Source: Flintibacter faecis (GTDB lineage Bacteria; Bacillota; Clostridia; Oscillospirales; Oscillospiraceae). Taken from it: a DNA stretch of 64,000 bases. Shown in pieces: positions 34,593-43,507 of this stretch. A model generated the notes under the pieces. It did not search any database and was not told where the DNA came from. It saw only the letters and a program-made list of their open reading frames with translations. Location: assembly GCF_014287875.1 (NCBI RefSeq), contig NZ_JACOPN010000003.1, forward strand, positions 124,001 through 188,000, written 5' to 3'. Within the stretch, counting starts at the first letter, position 1. Every line of letters starts with the position of its first letter. The position numbers and the translations under genes were made by a program.

Positions 34593-35885
34593 ATGTCTGA
34601 AGTGAAGCGTCGGGAGCTGTTCCCCGGCGTGTGGCTGCGCGCGGTCCACACCAACCAATTCAAAAGCGCGTATCTGTCTGTCACCCTGATGGCCCCTCTG
34701 GACGGGGGCACGGCGGCGGAAAATGCCCTGATCCCCTCTGTGCTCCGCCGGGGCACCCGGACCCACCCGGACATGGAGTCTATGTCCGCCGCCCTGGACG
34801 AGCTGTATGGCGGGGCTGTCGAGCCCGTGGTGCGCAAGAAGGGCGAGACCCAGTGCGTGGGCCTTGTGGCCAGTTTTCTGGACGATGCCTACACCCTGGA
34901 GGGGGAACCCATTCTGGAGTCCGCCGCCGCCCTGCTGGGCCAGGTGCTGCTGGACCCCTGCACCGAGGAGGGCATATTCCGGGCCGACTATGTGGCCGGT
35001 GAGCAGGCCAACCTGCTGGACCGCATCCGGGGGCAGATCAACGACAAGCGGGTGTACGCCAGCCACCGCCTGGCCCAGGTCATGTGCCGGGAGGAGGCCT
35101 TCGGCGTGGACAAGCTGGGGGACGAGGAGAGCGCCGGGGCCATCACTCCGGGCAGCCTGTGGCAGCGGTATCAGGCCCTGCTGAACACGGCGGCTGTGGA
35201 GGTGTACTATTCCGGCTCCGCCCAGTCAGAGCGGGTGGAAGCGGCTTTGCGCAGCGCCCTGTCCGCCCTGCCGGTGAACCCAAACCGGGTGGTCCCAGAC
35301 TGCGAGGTGCGGCTGACGGCAGGCACAAAGCCCCAGATCGTGGAGGAAGCCCTGGATGTGACCCAGGGCAAGCTGGCCATGGGCTTTCGCACCGGCGGCG
35401 TGACCTGCTGGGAGGAGGACTACCCCGCCATGGTACTGTGCAACGCCGTGTTCGGCGGCACCACCCTGTCCAAGCTGTTTATGAACGTGCGTGAGAAGCT
35501 GTCCCTGTGCTATTACGCCAGCTCTGTGCTGGAAAAGATGAAGGGCCTGGTGCTGGTGTCCTCCGGCATCGAGTTTGACAAGTACGAGACCGCCCGGGAC
35601 GAGATCCTGGCCCAGCTGGACCAGATCCGCCGGGGCGAGATTGAAGACTGGGAGCTGGAGGGGGCCCGCCGGACCGTCATCGGCGGCTATCGGGCCACCC
35701 TGGACGACCAGGGGCGGCAGGAGGAGTTCTGGCTGGGGCAGTCCGCCGCCGGGCTGGAGGAGGACATCCCCGCCCTGTGCGCCCAGCTGGAGACCGTGAC
35801 CAAAGAGCAGGTGGCCCAGGCGGCCCAAAAGCTCCAGCTGGACACCATCTATTTCCTGAAGGGCAAGGAGGGGCAGCATGAATAA
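34593..35885 (+). CDS. M16-family peptidase-like protein, YmfF type
   Basis: A 430-aa M16 homologue without an HxxEH motif (ALDELYGGAVEP occupies the site), so it is the non-catalytic partner of the next protein. The fold is supported by FGGTTLSKLFMNVREKLSLCYYASS, characteristic of M16 C-terminal halves. YmfF/YmfH pairs are widespread in Firmicutes, and some annotations link them to EF-P modification. The ATG at 34593 follows AGAAAGGAA. Its 3' end overlaps ymfH by eight bases. Confidence 0.87.
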   Translation: MSEVKRRELFPGVWLRAVHTNQFKSAYLSVTLMAPLDGGTAAENALIPSVLRRGTRTHPDMESMSAALDELYGGAVEPVVRKKGETQCVGLVASFLDDAYTLEGEPILESAAALLGQVLLDPCTEEGIFRADYVAGEQANLLDRIRGQINDKRVYASHRLAQVMCREEAFGVDKLGDEESAGAITPGSLWQRYQALLNTAAVEVYYSGSAQSERVEAALRSALSALPVNPNRVVPDCEVRLTAGTKPQIVEEALDVTQGKLAMGFRTGGVTCWEEDYPAMVLCNAVFGGTTLSKLFMNVREKLSLCYYASSVLEKMKGLVLVSSGIEFDKYETARDEILAQLDQIRRGEIEDWELEGARRTVIGGYRATLDDQGRQEEFWLGQSAAGLEEDIPALCAQLETVTKEQVAQAAQKLQLDTIYFLKGKEGQHE

Positions 35886-37158
35886 GGAAGCATTTCCCCA
35901 TGTGGGCGAGACCATGTATCACCAGGTGATGGAGAACGGGCTGAACGTGTTCGTCTTCCCCAAGCCGGAGTTTCAAAAGGGCTACGCCTTCTTCGCCACC
36001 AACTACGGCGGCATGGACCGGCGCTTCTGCCTGGACGGCGTGTGGCATGACACCCCAGCCGGGGTGGCCCACTATCTGGAGCACAAGATGTTCGACACCC
36101 AGGACGGCAACGCCCTGCAGGAGCTGGCCGCCAACGGCGCCAGCCCAAACGCCTTCACCAGCTCCGCCATCACCGGCTATTACTTTGAGTCCACCGAGAA
36201 GTTCCACGAAAACCTGCGCATTCTCCTCTCCTTCGTGTCCATCCCCTGGTTCACCAAGGAGAGCGTGGACAAGGAGCAGGGCATCATCGGCCAGGAGATC
36301 GGCATGATCGAGGACAACCCGGACTGGCGGGTATTCATGAACCTGATGAAGGCCCTATACAAAAACCACCCCATCCGAGACAGCGTGGCCGGCAGCGTGG
36401 AGTCCATCTCCCACATCACCGCCGAGACCCTGTACGCCTGCCACAAAGCTTTCTACGACCCGGCCAACATGGTCCTGTGCGTGGCGGGCAATGTGGACCC
36501 GGAGCAGGTGTGCGCCATGGCCCGGGACATTCTACCTAAACAGGCCGGTCCCATCGCCGAAAAGGACTACGGTCCCGCCGAGACCGACCGGGTCGCCCAG
36601 GGCGAGCTGACGGAGGAGATGGAGGTGTCCATTCCCCTGTTCCAGCTGGGCTATAAGGGCGACGCTCCCCAGAAGGGCGAGGCGGGCCAGCGGCAGGAGC
36701 TGGTGGCCGAGCTGGCACTGGAGGCCCTGCTGGGCAGCTCCAGCCCCCTGTATGCCAAGCTGTATCAGCAGGGGCTCATCAACCGCAACTTCAGCTATGG
36801 CTACGAGAGTTACCCCGGCTGTTCCTTCCTGTGCGCCGGGGGTGAGTCCAAGGACCCCCGGGCGGTGCGGGACGCTGTGGCCGCCGAGGCCGTCCGTCTG
36901 TGCCGGGAGGGCATCGACGGTCCGCTGTGGCATCGTATCAAAAAGGGTGCCTACGGGGCCAAGGTCCGGGGGCTGAACTCCTTTGAGAACCTGTGCATCG
37001 GCCAGGCCCAGGCCTTCTTCGCCGGCAGCGACTATCTCCGCTTTGCCGACCTGTTTGCCGCCATCACCCGGGAGGAGGCCCAGGACCTCATCGCCCGGTG
37101 GGTGACCCCGGAGCGCACCGCCCTGGCCGTCATCCGGCCCAAGGGGGAGTCCAAATGA
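35878..37158 (+). CDS. M16-family zinc metallopeptidase, YmfH type
   Basis: A 426-aa inverzincin with the zinc motif H65-Y-L-E68-H69 in AHYLEHKMF and the distal glutamate region KEQGIIGQEIGMIEDNP. It likely acts as a heterodimer with the preceding YmfF-type protein. The substrate is unknown. It overlaps ymfF by eight bases and lgt by four (ATGA), so the three are translationally coupled. Confidence 0.9.
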   Translation: MNKEAFPHVGETMYHQVMENGLNVFVFPKPEFQKGYAFFATNYGGMDRRFCLDGVWHDTPAGVAHYLEHKMFDTQDGNALQELAANGASPNAFTSSAITGYYFESTEKFHENLRILLSFVSIPWFTKESVDKEQGIIGQEIGMIEDNPDWRVFMNLMKALYKNHPIRDSVAGSVESISHITAETLYACHKAFYDPANMVLCVAGNVDPEQVCAMARDILPKQAGPIAEKDYGPAETDRVAQGELTEEMEVSIPLFQLGYKGDAPQKGEAGQRQELVAELALEALLGSSSPLYAKLYQQGLINRNFSYGYESYPGCSFLCAGGESKDPRAVRDAVAAEAVRLCREGIDGPLWHRIKKGAYGAKVRGLNSFENLCIGQAQAFFAGSDYLRFADLFAAITREEAQDLIARWVTPERTALAVIRPKGESK

Positions 37159-38180
37159 TCCACACCATCTCTTTCCCCGGCCTGGGACTGACCTTTACCC
37201 TGAACCGGGTGGCCTTTACCCTGCTGGGCCGCCCCGTCTATTGGTATGGCATCATCATTGCCAGCGGCCTGCTGCTGGCCGTGTTCCTGTGCGGCAAGTG
37301 GGGCAAGCGCTTCGGCATCACCGAGGACCAGATCACCGACATGATGATCTGTGCCGTCCCCGTGGCCCTTGTGGCCATCCGGGCCTATTACGTCATTTTT
37401 AATCTGGGGCTCTACCGCCGGGCGGACGGCAGCCTGGATTGGGGAGCCATCCTCCGCTACAGCGACGGCGGTCTGGCCATCTACGGGGCCATCTTGTCCT
37501 CCCTGGTGGTGCTGCTCCTCTTCTGTCATGTGAAAAAGATCAGCTTTTTGGCCTTTGCCGACCTGGGCGTCCACGGGCTGTTCATCGGCCAGCTCATTGG
37601 CCGGTGGGGCAACTTTATGAATGTGGAGGCCTACGGCGGCCCCACCACTCTGCCCTGGCGGATGTGCGGGGAGTCCATCGCCCGGAACATGCTGGACCAG
37701 GGCTATGTGGACCAGGCGGGCTATCAAGCCATCCTGTCCGGAAATCTTGGGGTACATCCCACCTTTTTGTACGAGTCCCTATGGAATCTGGCGGGCCTGT
37801 TCCTGGTGTATCACCTGGGCAAAAAGCGCCGGTTTGACGGGCAGTGCTTCCTGTTCTACGTCTTCTGGTACGGTTTGGGCCGGGCCTGGATCGAAGGGCT
37901 GCGCACCGACAGCCTATATCTCTACGAGGGCAGCACCATTCGGGTGTCTCAGCTGCTGGCGGCCTTATCCGCCGTGATCGCCTTGGCGGCCACAGTCTGT
38001 TTATTGCGGCGGAGCAAGCGCCACCCCGCCCCCCTGTATGTGGACCGTCTGGCCCGGCAGGCGGCCCAGGCGGATGCTGAAGCGGTCAAGTCCGACAACA
38101 CTCCCGGCCAGTCTCAGGATGTCCAGCCCACCCAGGGCCAGATGCCCGATCCCCCGGAGGTGCCGGAGAAAAAAGAATAA
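37155..38180 (+). CDS. lgt: Prolipoprotein diacylglyceryl transferase
   Basis: A membrane enzyme that transfers diacylglycerol to the lipobox cysteine of preprolipoproteins. The 341-aa protein has seven hydrophobic segments and the Lgt signature LIGRWGNFMNVEAYGG near residues 149-164. GLGRAWIEGLRTDSL is also typical. A proline/glutamine-rich tail extends past the usual C-terminus (about 300-341). It should process the lipoproteins in this window (TctC, TlpA-like, C26 protein). Confidence 0.95.
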   Translation: MIHTISFPGLGLTFTLNRVAFTLLGRPVYWYGIIIASGLLLAVFLCGKWGKRFGITEDQITDMMICAVPVALVAIRAYYVIFNLGLYRRADGSLDWGAILRYSDGGLAIYGAILSSLVVLLLFCHVKKISFLAFADLGVHGLFIGQLIGRWGNFMNVEAYGGPTTLPWRMCGESIARNMLDQGYVDQAGYQAILSGNLGVHPTFLYESLWNLAGLFLVYHLGKKRRFDGQCFLFYVFWYGLGRAWIEGLRTDSLYLYEGSTIRVSQLLAALSAVIALAATVCLLRRSKRHPAPLYVDRLARQAAQADAEAVKSDNTPGQSQDVQPTQGQMPDPPEVPEKKE

Positions 38181-38258
38181 CGCCCCATCGGGCGCAGAAA
38201 AACAGGTCCCGGAGCGGCAATGTCATTAAGTTAAGCAAATCCGCGCACACGAAAAAAT

Positions 38259-38284
38259 ACCCACCTCGATTTTTCGAGGTGGGT
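38259..38284. terminator. Terminator inside the mobile element
   Basis: A perfect 11-bp stem (ACCCACCTCGA and complement, loop TTTT) is flanked by A and T runs on both sides. It lies next to the LysM fragment stop. Confidence 0.75.
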
Positions 38285-38319
38285 ATTTTTTATGCTTTCG
38301 CTATGTGGTTTGCTTGTGC

Positions 38320-38415
38320 TTACTTCGCAGGCAGGACAATGACCTGTCCCTCATAGATGGTGTTGGCGTTCACAAGACGGTCGGCGTTGCGCTCGAAGAT
38401 GGCCTTGTACTTCAT
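38320..38415 (-). pseudogene. 3' remnant of a LysM-domain gene
   Basis: About 31 codons end in a LysM-like motif: YKAIFERNADRLVNANTIYE followed by GQVIVLPAK and stop. Nothing upstream continues the fold, and the AT-rich lipoprotein region begins within about 40 bp. It is probably a gene end carried with the mobile element. Confidence 0.55.
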
Positions 38416-38457
38416 CAAACTGGAATTTCACGTTGCAATTCAATCACGATACGGCTT

Positions 38458-39066
38458 TTAGGATATAGGATACTCATGCCATTCCACATTGTTTTTTAGG
38501 TCTTGATTTTCCTTTTCGGCATTGTATTCTTCTTGTGTGGCTTTTTTGCCGTTTATCATGAAATTATCCATCGTGTATGCCTGTCCTGTGGCAGATAAGA
38601 CATCAGTTATAACAAGGCCGTCTTGAGTGAAGCCGATAGTAGCAACGCCCTCCTTTGAACCCAAATCATCGGAATAGATAAAGGTGCCATCCGTTTTGAG
38701 ATTTTCAAATGTACGATAGTCTGTCCGATAGCCATACACATGGTCATCACTGCTATGAAGAACTAAATATCCTCCGGTATCGCCAGCTACACCACAAACA
38801 AAAACGACCGCTTCTTCACTACCGTCACCGTCCAAATCAATCATTGCATAGTTTTGAATAGCCATATAGGCATCATCAGAATTAAATAAAGATGGAATAT
38901 CGGCTATATTAACAGAAGCAAAATCAGATCCACCATTAGCAGCATAATAGAACGGTTGATTACCCTTCAAAACATCTTGCATATTAGCTGGTGTCGAATT
39001 ACTTGAACAACTAACCAATGCTAAAACACCAACCAATGCCAAAACTAATGTTATCAACTTTTTCAT
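38458..39066 (-). CDS. Passenger lipoprotein (202 aa), unknown function
   Basis: A signal peptide with lipobox LALVSC precedes a secreted domain. It contains LDGDGSEEAVVFVCGVAG, a calcium-loop/VCBS-like DxDxDG pattern often seen in extracellular repeat proteins. The ATG at 39066 follows GGAGGTGTT, and longer upstream frames have no RBS. GC content and codon use (many AAA, TTA, ATA) are clearly unlike the neighbours. It lies within the mobile element as apparent cargo. The stretch 39067-39472 after it holds only repeats and a terminator, with no gene seen. Confidence 0.7.
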   Translation of the reverse strand: MKKLITLVLALVGVLALVSCSSNSTPANMQDVLKGNQPFYYAANGGSDFASVNIADIPSLFNSDDAYMAIQNYAMIDLDGDGSEEAVVFVCGVAGDTGGYLVLHSSDDHVYGYRTDYRTFENLKTDGTFIYSDDLGSKEGVATIGFTQDGLVITDVLSATGQAYTMDNFMINGKKATQEEYNAEKENQDLKNNVEWHEYPIS

Positions 39067-39435
39067 AACAACACCTCCGCCAAATTCCGATTTGCCGGTT
39101 TCTTTCACCGCTGCCAAATCCATCATATCATGCGTTTCCATACAGAGCAATAAAAAGATGGACCGCAGAAAACCCGTGATGGAATTTTCAGTACATTGGC
39201 AGGGCTTGTTGATATCTTTTCCTAACAATTTCACTCTTACAATTCGTGGTGGTTTCTGCTGACTTTTCTATCTTTGCGCAGACTTGTTGTGAGGTCGGTC
39301 AGCTTTTCTTCCGATATGCCCCTATGCGTCGCTCACAAGTCTTTCCGCTACGGCTGTTAAGTTAAGGCGGCATTTATTTTTCTGAAAATGCCTGTTTTGA
39401 CCCCTGAAAACAGGGGTTTCAAAAAATAAATGCGT

Positions 39436-39468
39436 TGAGGGGGCGGTGTCCGCAAACACCACCCCCTC
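39436..39468 (-). terminator. Terminator after the transposase remnant
   Basis: A 13-bp stem (GAGGGGGCGGTGT against ACACCACCCCCTC, one mismatch). A 12-bp inverted repeat GCATTTATTTTT (39369-39380 and 39422-39433) lies further downstream. Confidence 0.5.
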
Positions 39469-39472
39469 TTTT

Positions 39473-39996
39473 TTACGCGGCTATGCGGTAGACAAAACCG
39501 TAAAATCCCTTGGTGCGCAAGTTCCGCTCGTCCTGTCGGTTAGGGCGGATGGGAACGGTATGCCGTGCGATTTCTTTTAACAGCGTTTCGCCGTCCGCGC
39601 GGGGCGTTCGCAAGAACTCCTTGCAGAGCATGACCGCCATTTTGAAATTGACCTTGTAGGCGTAAACGCCGTTTTTCGGCTGACGGACAACGACTTCTTT
39701 ACAGACGCGGCTTGCGAAGTTAAACGCCGTCAAGCTGGCGTATATCTCCTGTTCCGCAAAAGCGTCGGACTTGCCGTGGAGATTGACAAGACCCAGCGTG
39801 TACTTGAGGTCGCGGAACGAGGTTTCTATACCCCAACGGAGATGATACAGTTCCCGAATATCCGCAAACGTAAAGGACGGGGCAGAGAAGTGGCAGCCAA
39901 ACAAAAGCAATCAAAAACTTCTAAAATTCAATCAATTTTGGCTAAACTCTCACATTTTGGCTGTCTCAACTTCTGCTTGCGAACACCGTTCACCAC
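39473..39996 (-). pseudogene. Decayed IS4-family (DDE_Tnp_1) transposase
   Basis: The C-terminal 145 codons contain ELYHLRWGIETSFRDLKYTL, the YREK-region pattern of IS4-type DDE transposases. A separate N-terminal scrap (39928-39996, reading NGVRKQKLRQPKCESLAKID then stop) lies in another frame. The central catalytic part, several hundred codons, is missing. The C-terminal frame is preceded directly by a stop. The gene cannot make an active enzyme. Confidence 0.75.
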
Positions 39997-40217
39997 GGCG
40001 TTTAATTTACTCTATCTCCATGCGGCGGAAAAAGCAAGCGGATAGGGCAATTCTTTACATTTTATTCAAAATTTGCGGTTAATTAAATGCAACAGCCCAA
40101 AAAGCGCCCAGCCGTTAAGAAGAGGGAAGCATCTTTCCGCCCCTCAACGGCTGGGTTTTTAGATTAACTTAATGACATTGGCCGGAGCGATTTTCATGCG
40201 CTCCGGGGCCTGTTTCT

Positions 40218-40889
40218 TTATGTCTCTGGTTTATTTTTCGGCTCTTCAAAAGGCAGTCTTGGCAGCTCCCAGCGGTAGCGATAGGCCATCACTCTTAAAA
40301 ACACCACCAGCCCTGTGGTGAAGAAAATGGAGCCGCTGGGATAGGCCGGCCAGACGCAGTAATAGCTCAGCGCCCCCACCAGGGAGGCCATGGCGTAGAA
40401 GTGCTTGCGGAGGATGGCGGGGGTGGTGCAGCTGAGCACATCCCGCAGTACGCCGCCCCCCACGCCGGTGGTCAGCCCTAAGAATATGCAGAAAAAGGGG
40501 TTCTCCACATAGCCCGCATCGATAGTCGCCTGCACGCCGATGACGGAGAACACCCCCAGTCCGATGGCATCGCACACGTTGAGAAACTGGCTGTCCCGAA
40601 AGGACACGGGCCGCTCCCCCCGGCTGGTGTACCACCCGAAGAGGAACACCGCCCAGGCGGCCAGGGCAGCCATCACCAGATACTCCCAGTCCACAAAAGC
40701 CGCCGGGGGACACCGGCCCAGGATGATGTCTCGGACGATGCCTCCTCCCAGGGCGGTGGCGATGCCCAAGGTGAACACACCGAACAGGTCCAGTCCCCGC
40801 TGGATGGCCGTCATGGCCCCGGAGATGGAGAAGGCCACTGTGCCCAGCATATCGGCGGCGTTCATCAGGGTATCGGCATCAAAATGCAC
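40218..40889 (-). CDS. Trimeric intracellular cation channel-like protein (UPF0126)
   Basis: A 223-aa, seven-helix membrane protein with the internal duplication of UPF0126/TRIC proteins. The repeats are GVFTLGIATALGGGIVRDIIL and FLGLTTGVGGGVLRDVLS, each with the conserved GG...RD turn. Bacterial members conduct K+ or glycine-type small solutes. The role here is not determined. It is convergent with lgt across the split terminator. Confidence 0.9.
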   Translation of the reverse strand: MHFDADTLMNAADMLGTVAFSISGAMTAIQRGLDLFGVFTLGIATALGGGIVRDIILGRCPPAAFVDWEYLVMAALAAWAVFLFGWYTSRGERPVSFRDSQFLNVCDAIGLGVFSVIGVQATIDAGYVENPFFCIFLGLTTGVGGGVLRDVLSCTTPAILRKHFYAMASLVGALSYYCVWPAYPSGSIFFTTGLVVFLRVMAYRYRWELPRLPFEEPKNKPET

Positions 40890-40984
40890 AGTGCGTCACG
40901 TCCTCTCTTCTATTTATAGTCATTTTCATTTTAACAGAATACGACGTTGGAAGCAACGCAAACTGGCCGATGAACTCCGATGAT

Positions 40985-42301
40985 TCAGAAAAGCAGGTGA
41001 GCAATTCCTCCCGCCAGAATGATGGATAAAATTGTACGCTCAATCCAAATCAAAAACACGTCTCTCATCTTTACCGGAATGTCCGTCGACAAAAGGCTGG
41101 GAATAGACGCAGAGAAGAACAGCACGGCAGAGACACTGGTAACAGCAATGGTGAACTTTGTGACCATAGACGAAGATATTACCAACATAGAGGGCAGGAA
41201 CATCTCTGCAATCTCAATGGCGGCGGCCTTGGCTGCGATCATAGGCTCAGGCAGATGCATCAGCAGCGTGAAGGGATAGAAGATATAACCGATGCAGTCA
41301 AAGACAGGTGTAAACTCCGCAACGACTAAACCGATCAAGCCAATGGTCAGGATACTGGCCGTGACCGAGGCTGTCATTTTCATGGCATCTCCTATATAGT
41401 AGCGCTTCAAATGTGTGAACAGGGAATCTGTATGTTGCGCCGTATCAATTGCGTCTGCTAGGGCTCGGGAAAACAGATTTCCTGAGCGCTGCGGCATGGG
41501 AGGCGCAGGCTGGTCATAATACTCATCAGGAACTTTGGAGGTAGGATAAATGCGGCAAGTAATAGCGGTCACAGCAAAGGTGACAAATGCGCAGGAAAGG
41601 AAAAAGATTGTCCAGTAGTTCATAATATCCAGTGTGTTTGCAATGACCACTAAGAAAGAAGTTGCCACTGTAGAAAAGCCAGTGGAGATAATAAACGCTT
41701 GCTTATGCGTATAGATACCCTTTTTATAGAACTCGCTGGTAAGCAAAACCGCCAGAGAATATCCTCCCGCAAAGGAGACAAGCGCATCAATGGCACTTTC
41801 GCCCGGTGTTTTCCATATTTTCTGCATAACCGGACGCATGAATGCACCTACAAACTCCACCAGGCCAAAATTCAGCATCATAACATAGGCAAGGCCGGTC
41901 AAAGGAATGCTCAACGTGATAGGGACCACAAGACTGGTGAACAGGAAAGGGATCATATCATCTGTCATCAGCGGAGCAGGACCGATACCAGTAACGGCCA
42001 TTAGGCCAACGATAAGTCCAAACGCCTTTGCCACAGTAAAAATAAGATCAAATGTAGATCGCTTGTATGCCTTGGTCACGATGGGATAAACTGCGCCGAA
42101 CGCCACCATTGCCAGTGCGTAGTAAGGGATGATCGGGCCGCAGGTAGCTTTTACAAAATTGATGATGTGCTGAATGATAATCACGTTTTTCCCATTGATA
42201 TTTACGTTTACAAAAAACATAAAAACGCCCAAACCGGAAAAAATCAAAAACTTAGCCAGCGCCACACCTTTGCTGCAACGCACACTTTTCTCCTGCTCCA
42301 T
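40985..42301 (-). CDS. YjiH-family membrane protein (nucleoside-recognition/Gate domain)
   Basis: A 438-aa protein with about 10-11 helices and paired Gate-like regions (GPAPLMTDDMIPFLFTSLVVP and PGESAIDALVSFAGGYSLAVLLTSEF), matching YjiH. It is probably a transporter whose substrate relates to the amidohydrolase encoded 23 bp upstream in the same transcript. GC content is lower than the flanks, which suggests acquisition as a module with the nitrilase and MerR genes. Confidence 0.85.
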   Translation of the reverse strand: MEQEKSVRCSKGVALAKFLIFSGLGVFMFFVNVNINGKNVIIIQHIINFVKATCGPIIPYYALAMVAFGAVYPIVTKAYKRSTFDLIFTVAKAFGLIVGLMAVTGIGPAPLMTDDMIPFLFTSLVVPITLSIPLTGLAYVMMLNFGLVEFVGAFMRPVMQKIWKTPGESAIDALVSFAGGYSLAVLLTSEFYKKGIYTHKQAFIISTGFSTVATSFLVVIANTLDIMNYWTIFFLSCAFVTFAVTAITCRIYPTSKVPDEYYDQPAPPMPQRSGNLFSRALADAIDTAQHTDSLFTHLKRYYIGDAMKMTASVTASILTIGLIGLVVAEFTPVFDCIGYIFYPFTLLMHLPEPMIAAKAAAIEIAEMFLPSMLVISSSMVTKFTIAVTSVSAVLFFSASIPSLLSTDIPVKMRDVFLIWIERTILSIILAGGIAHLLF

Positions 42302-42324
42302 AGGAAGTTTCTCCTCTCTATATT

Positions 42325-43302
42325 TTACTGGTATTCCGCCAAAGCCGCTTGCATCTCTCTGTCCAGCGCCGCCTGTTCTTCCTCGCTCAACGGACCGTGC
42401 GCATTTCCTATGCCTAACGTCTGTGCCCGTGCGGTAAATTCCTCCGGGTCATAGGTCAGGCCCGGCATCTCCCGGTACAGCGGTGCCTCCTTTAAATGCC
42501 CCGCAAAGGGATAGTCGATATTGAATCTGCGCAGCGCATTCAAATGTTGATCACGCCCGCACAGCCGTTTCTCTCTCACCTCCTCAAAGTCCAGCGTCTC
42601 CGTATAGGTCATTGCCACATTTCCGCACTGATAGATGATCCGTCCCATGGGATCGACGATGACAGAGCGCCCACAGCAGGTAGCAGACGGCGTGTTCCCC
42701 ACGCCATTGGTCCAGATGTAGAACAACTCGTTCTCCAATGCCCGGGCGCGGGGGATAATATCGGGAACATGATCAAATTCCATCGGGTCTAATGCGGGAC
42801 ATACGATCATTTCTGCACCCTTCAGGGCCAACGTGCGGGCAATTTCAGGGAAGAACTGATCATAACAGATCTGAACGCCGACCCGGATATTCTTCTCCTT
42901 GATGTCAAACAGGCAGTAGTGGTCATCCCCGCTGGGTGTGGATGGTTCTCCCGGTTTGAACGGCGCTTTTTTCCGATAGACCTCTATCATCTCCCCATCA
43001 GGGCCAAATACCGGCACCGTGTTATAAAACTCGCCTTCTGGCAATTCTTGGGCCCGTTCTGATAAGGTTCCCGGGATAAGGTATATCCCATGCTTTTTTG
43101 CCAAAGCGCTCATAAAGCGTGTGATCGTTCCAGGGACTGTGTCAAGTTCACGCCCCAAACCATGCTCCACCCCAATGACAAGTTCCGGTTTTAAATAGCC
43201 GGACATGACCCGTTCTACCGCCGTTTGAAACCGGGTCAAACTGACCTCCATCGAATCATCCAGTTCAGGCTGCACCACTGTAACAGTCAACTTTCGGTTC
43301 AT
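42325..43302 (-). CDS. Carbon-nitrogen hydrolase (nitrilase superfamily)
   Basis: A 325-aa amidase/nitrilase with the Glu-Lys-Cys triad: E46 in VIGVEHGLG, K111 or K112 in YRKKAPFKPGE, and C146 in VGVQICYDQFFPE. The last of these is the nucleophile. The C-terminal 60 residues extend beyond the core. It is first in an operon with a YjiH-type transporter and driven by a MerR-type promoter, so import and hydrolysis of an amide, ureide or nitrile is likely. The substrate is unknown. Confidence 0.9.
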   Translation of the reverse strand: MNRKLTVTVVQPELDDSMEVSLTRFQTAVERVMSGYLKPELVIGVEHGLGRELDTVPGTITRFMSALAKKHGIYLIPGTLSERAQELPEGEFYNTVPVFGPDGEMIEVYRKKAPFKPGEPSTPSGDDHYCLFDIKEKNIRVGVQICYDQFFPEIARTLALKGAEMIVCPALDPMEFDHVPDIIPRARALENELFYIWTNGVGNTPSATCCGRSVIVDPMGRIIYQCGNVAMTYTETLDFEEVREKRLCGRDQHLNALRRFNIDYPFAGHLKEAPLYREMPGLTYDPEEFTARAQTLGIGNAHGPLSEEEQAALDREMQAALAEYQ

Positions 43303-43351
43303 AACGCACTTCCTCTCTTTTTAGCGATTTGATATCGCTGTGATGAATTAA

Positions 43352-43382
43352 ATTTTATAGTTTATAGTAACTATAAGGTCAA
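43352..43382 (-). promoter_or_regulatory. MerR-type promoter of the nitrilase operon
   Basis: TTGACC (43377-43382) and TAAAAT (43352-43357) are separated by 19 bp. The spacer holds the perfect 7-1-7 dyad TTATAGT-T-ACTATAA (43362-43376). An over-long spacer filled by a dyad is the hallmark of MerR-activated promoters. Confidence 0.75.
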
Positions 43383-43450
43383 GTTCTTTTTTTCGATTTT
43401 AATTTTCAATGTTCACCTTGGTATCATGTCATTTTTAACATTATAGTAAA

Positions 43451-43490
43451 AACAAGCTGTGACAGATTTTAAGTCCGCTCACAGCTTGTT
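43451..43490 (-). terminator. Terminator of the merR-like gene
   Basis: A 12-bp stem (AACAAGCTGTGA and complement), T-rich on both sides. It lies between the merR-like stop and the nitrilase promoter. Confidence 0.7.
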
Positions 43491-43507
43491 TTTTGCGAAA
43501 TATCCTG

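Larger units (their letters stand above)
38217..40181. mobile_element. Non-autonomous IS4-type element with passenger gene
   Basis: The 1965-bp, AT-richer segment is bounded by 17-bp inverted repeats CAATGTCATTAAGTTAA (38218-38234 and, inverted, 40164-40180). An 8-bp direct repeat CCGGAGCG flanks it (38209-38216 and 40182-40189), as expected of target duplication. It contains a decayed transposase, a lipoprotein gene, a LysM gene fragment and several terminator hairpins (for example 38259-38284, 39436-39468, 40117-40153). A partial third repeat TTAAGTTAA is at 39357-39365, just outside the transposase region. No single intact transposase remains. Confidence 0.75.
38200..40215. terminator. lgt/TRIC bidirectional terminator split by an insertion
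   Basis: The left arm (38200-38216) and right arm (40199-40215) are complementary over 17 bp with one G-U pair. They would form a continuous hairpin with a 9-nt loop if the intervening element plus one copy of CCGGAGCG were removed. A residual 8-bp hairpin survives at 40182-40206. Confidence 0.7.
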
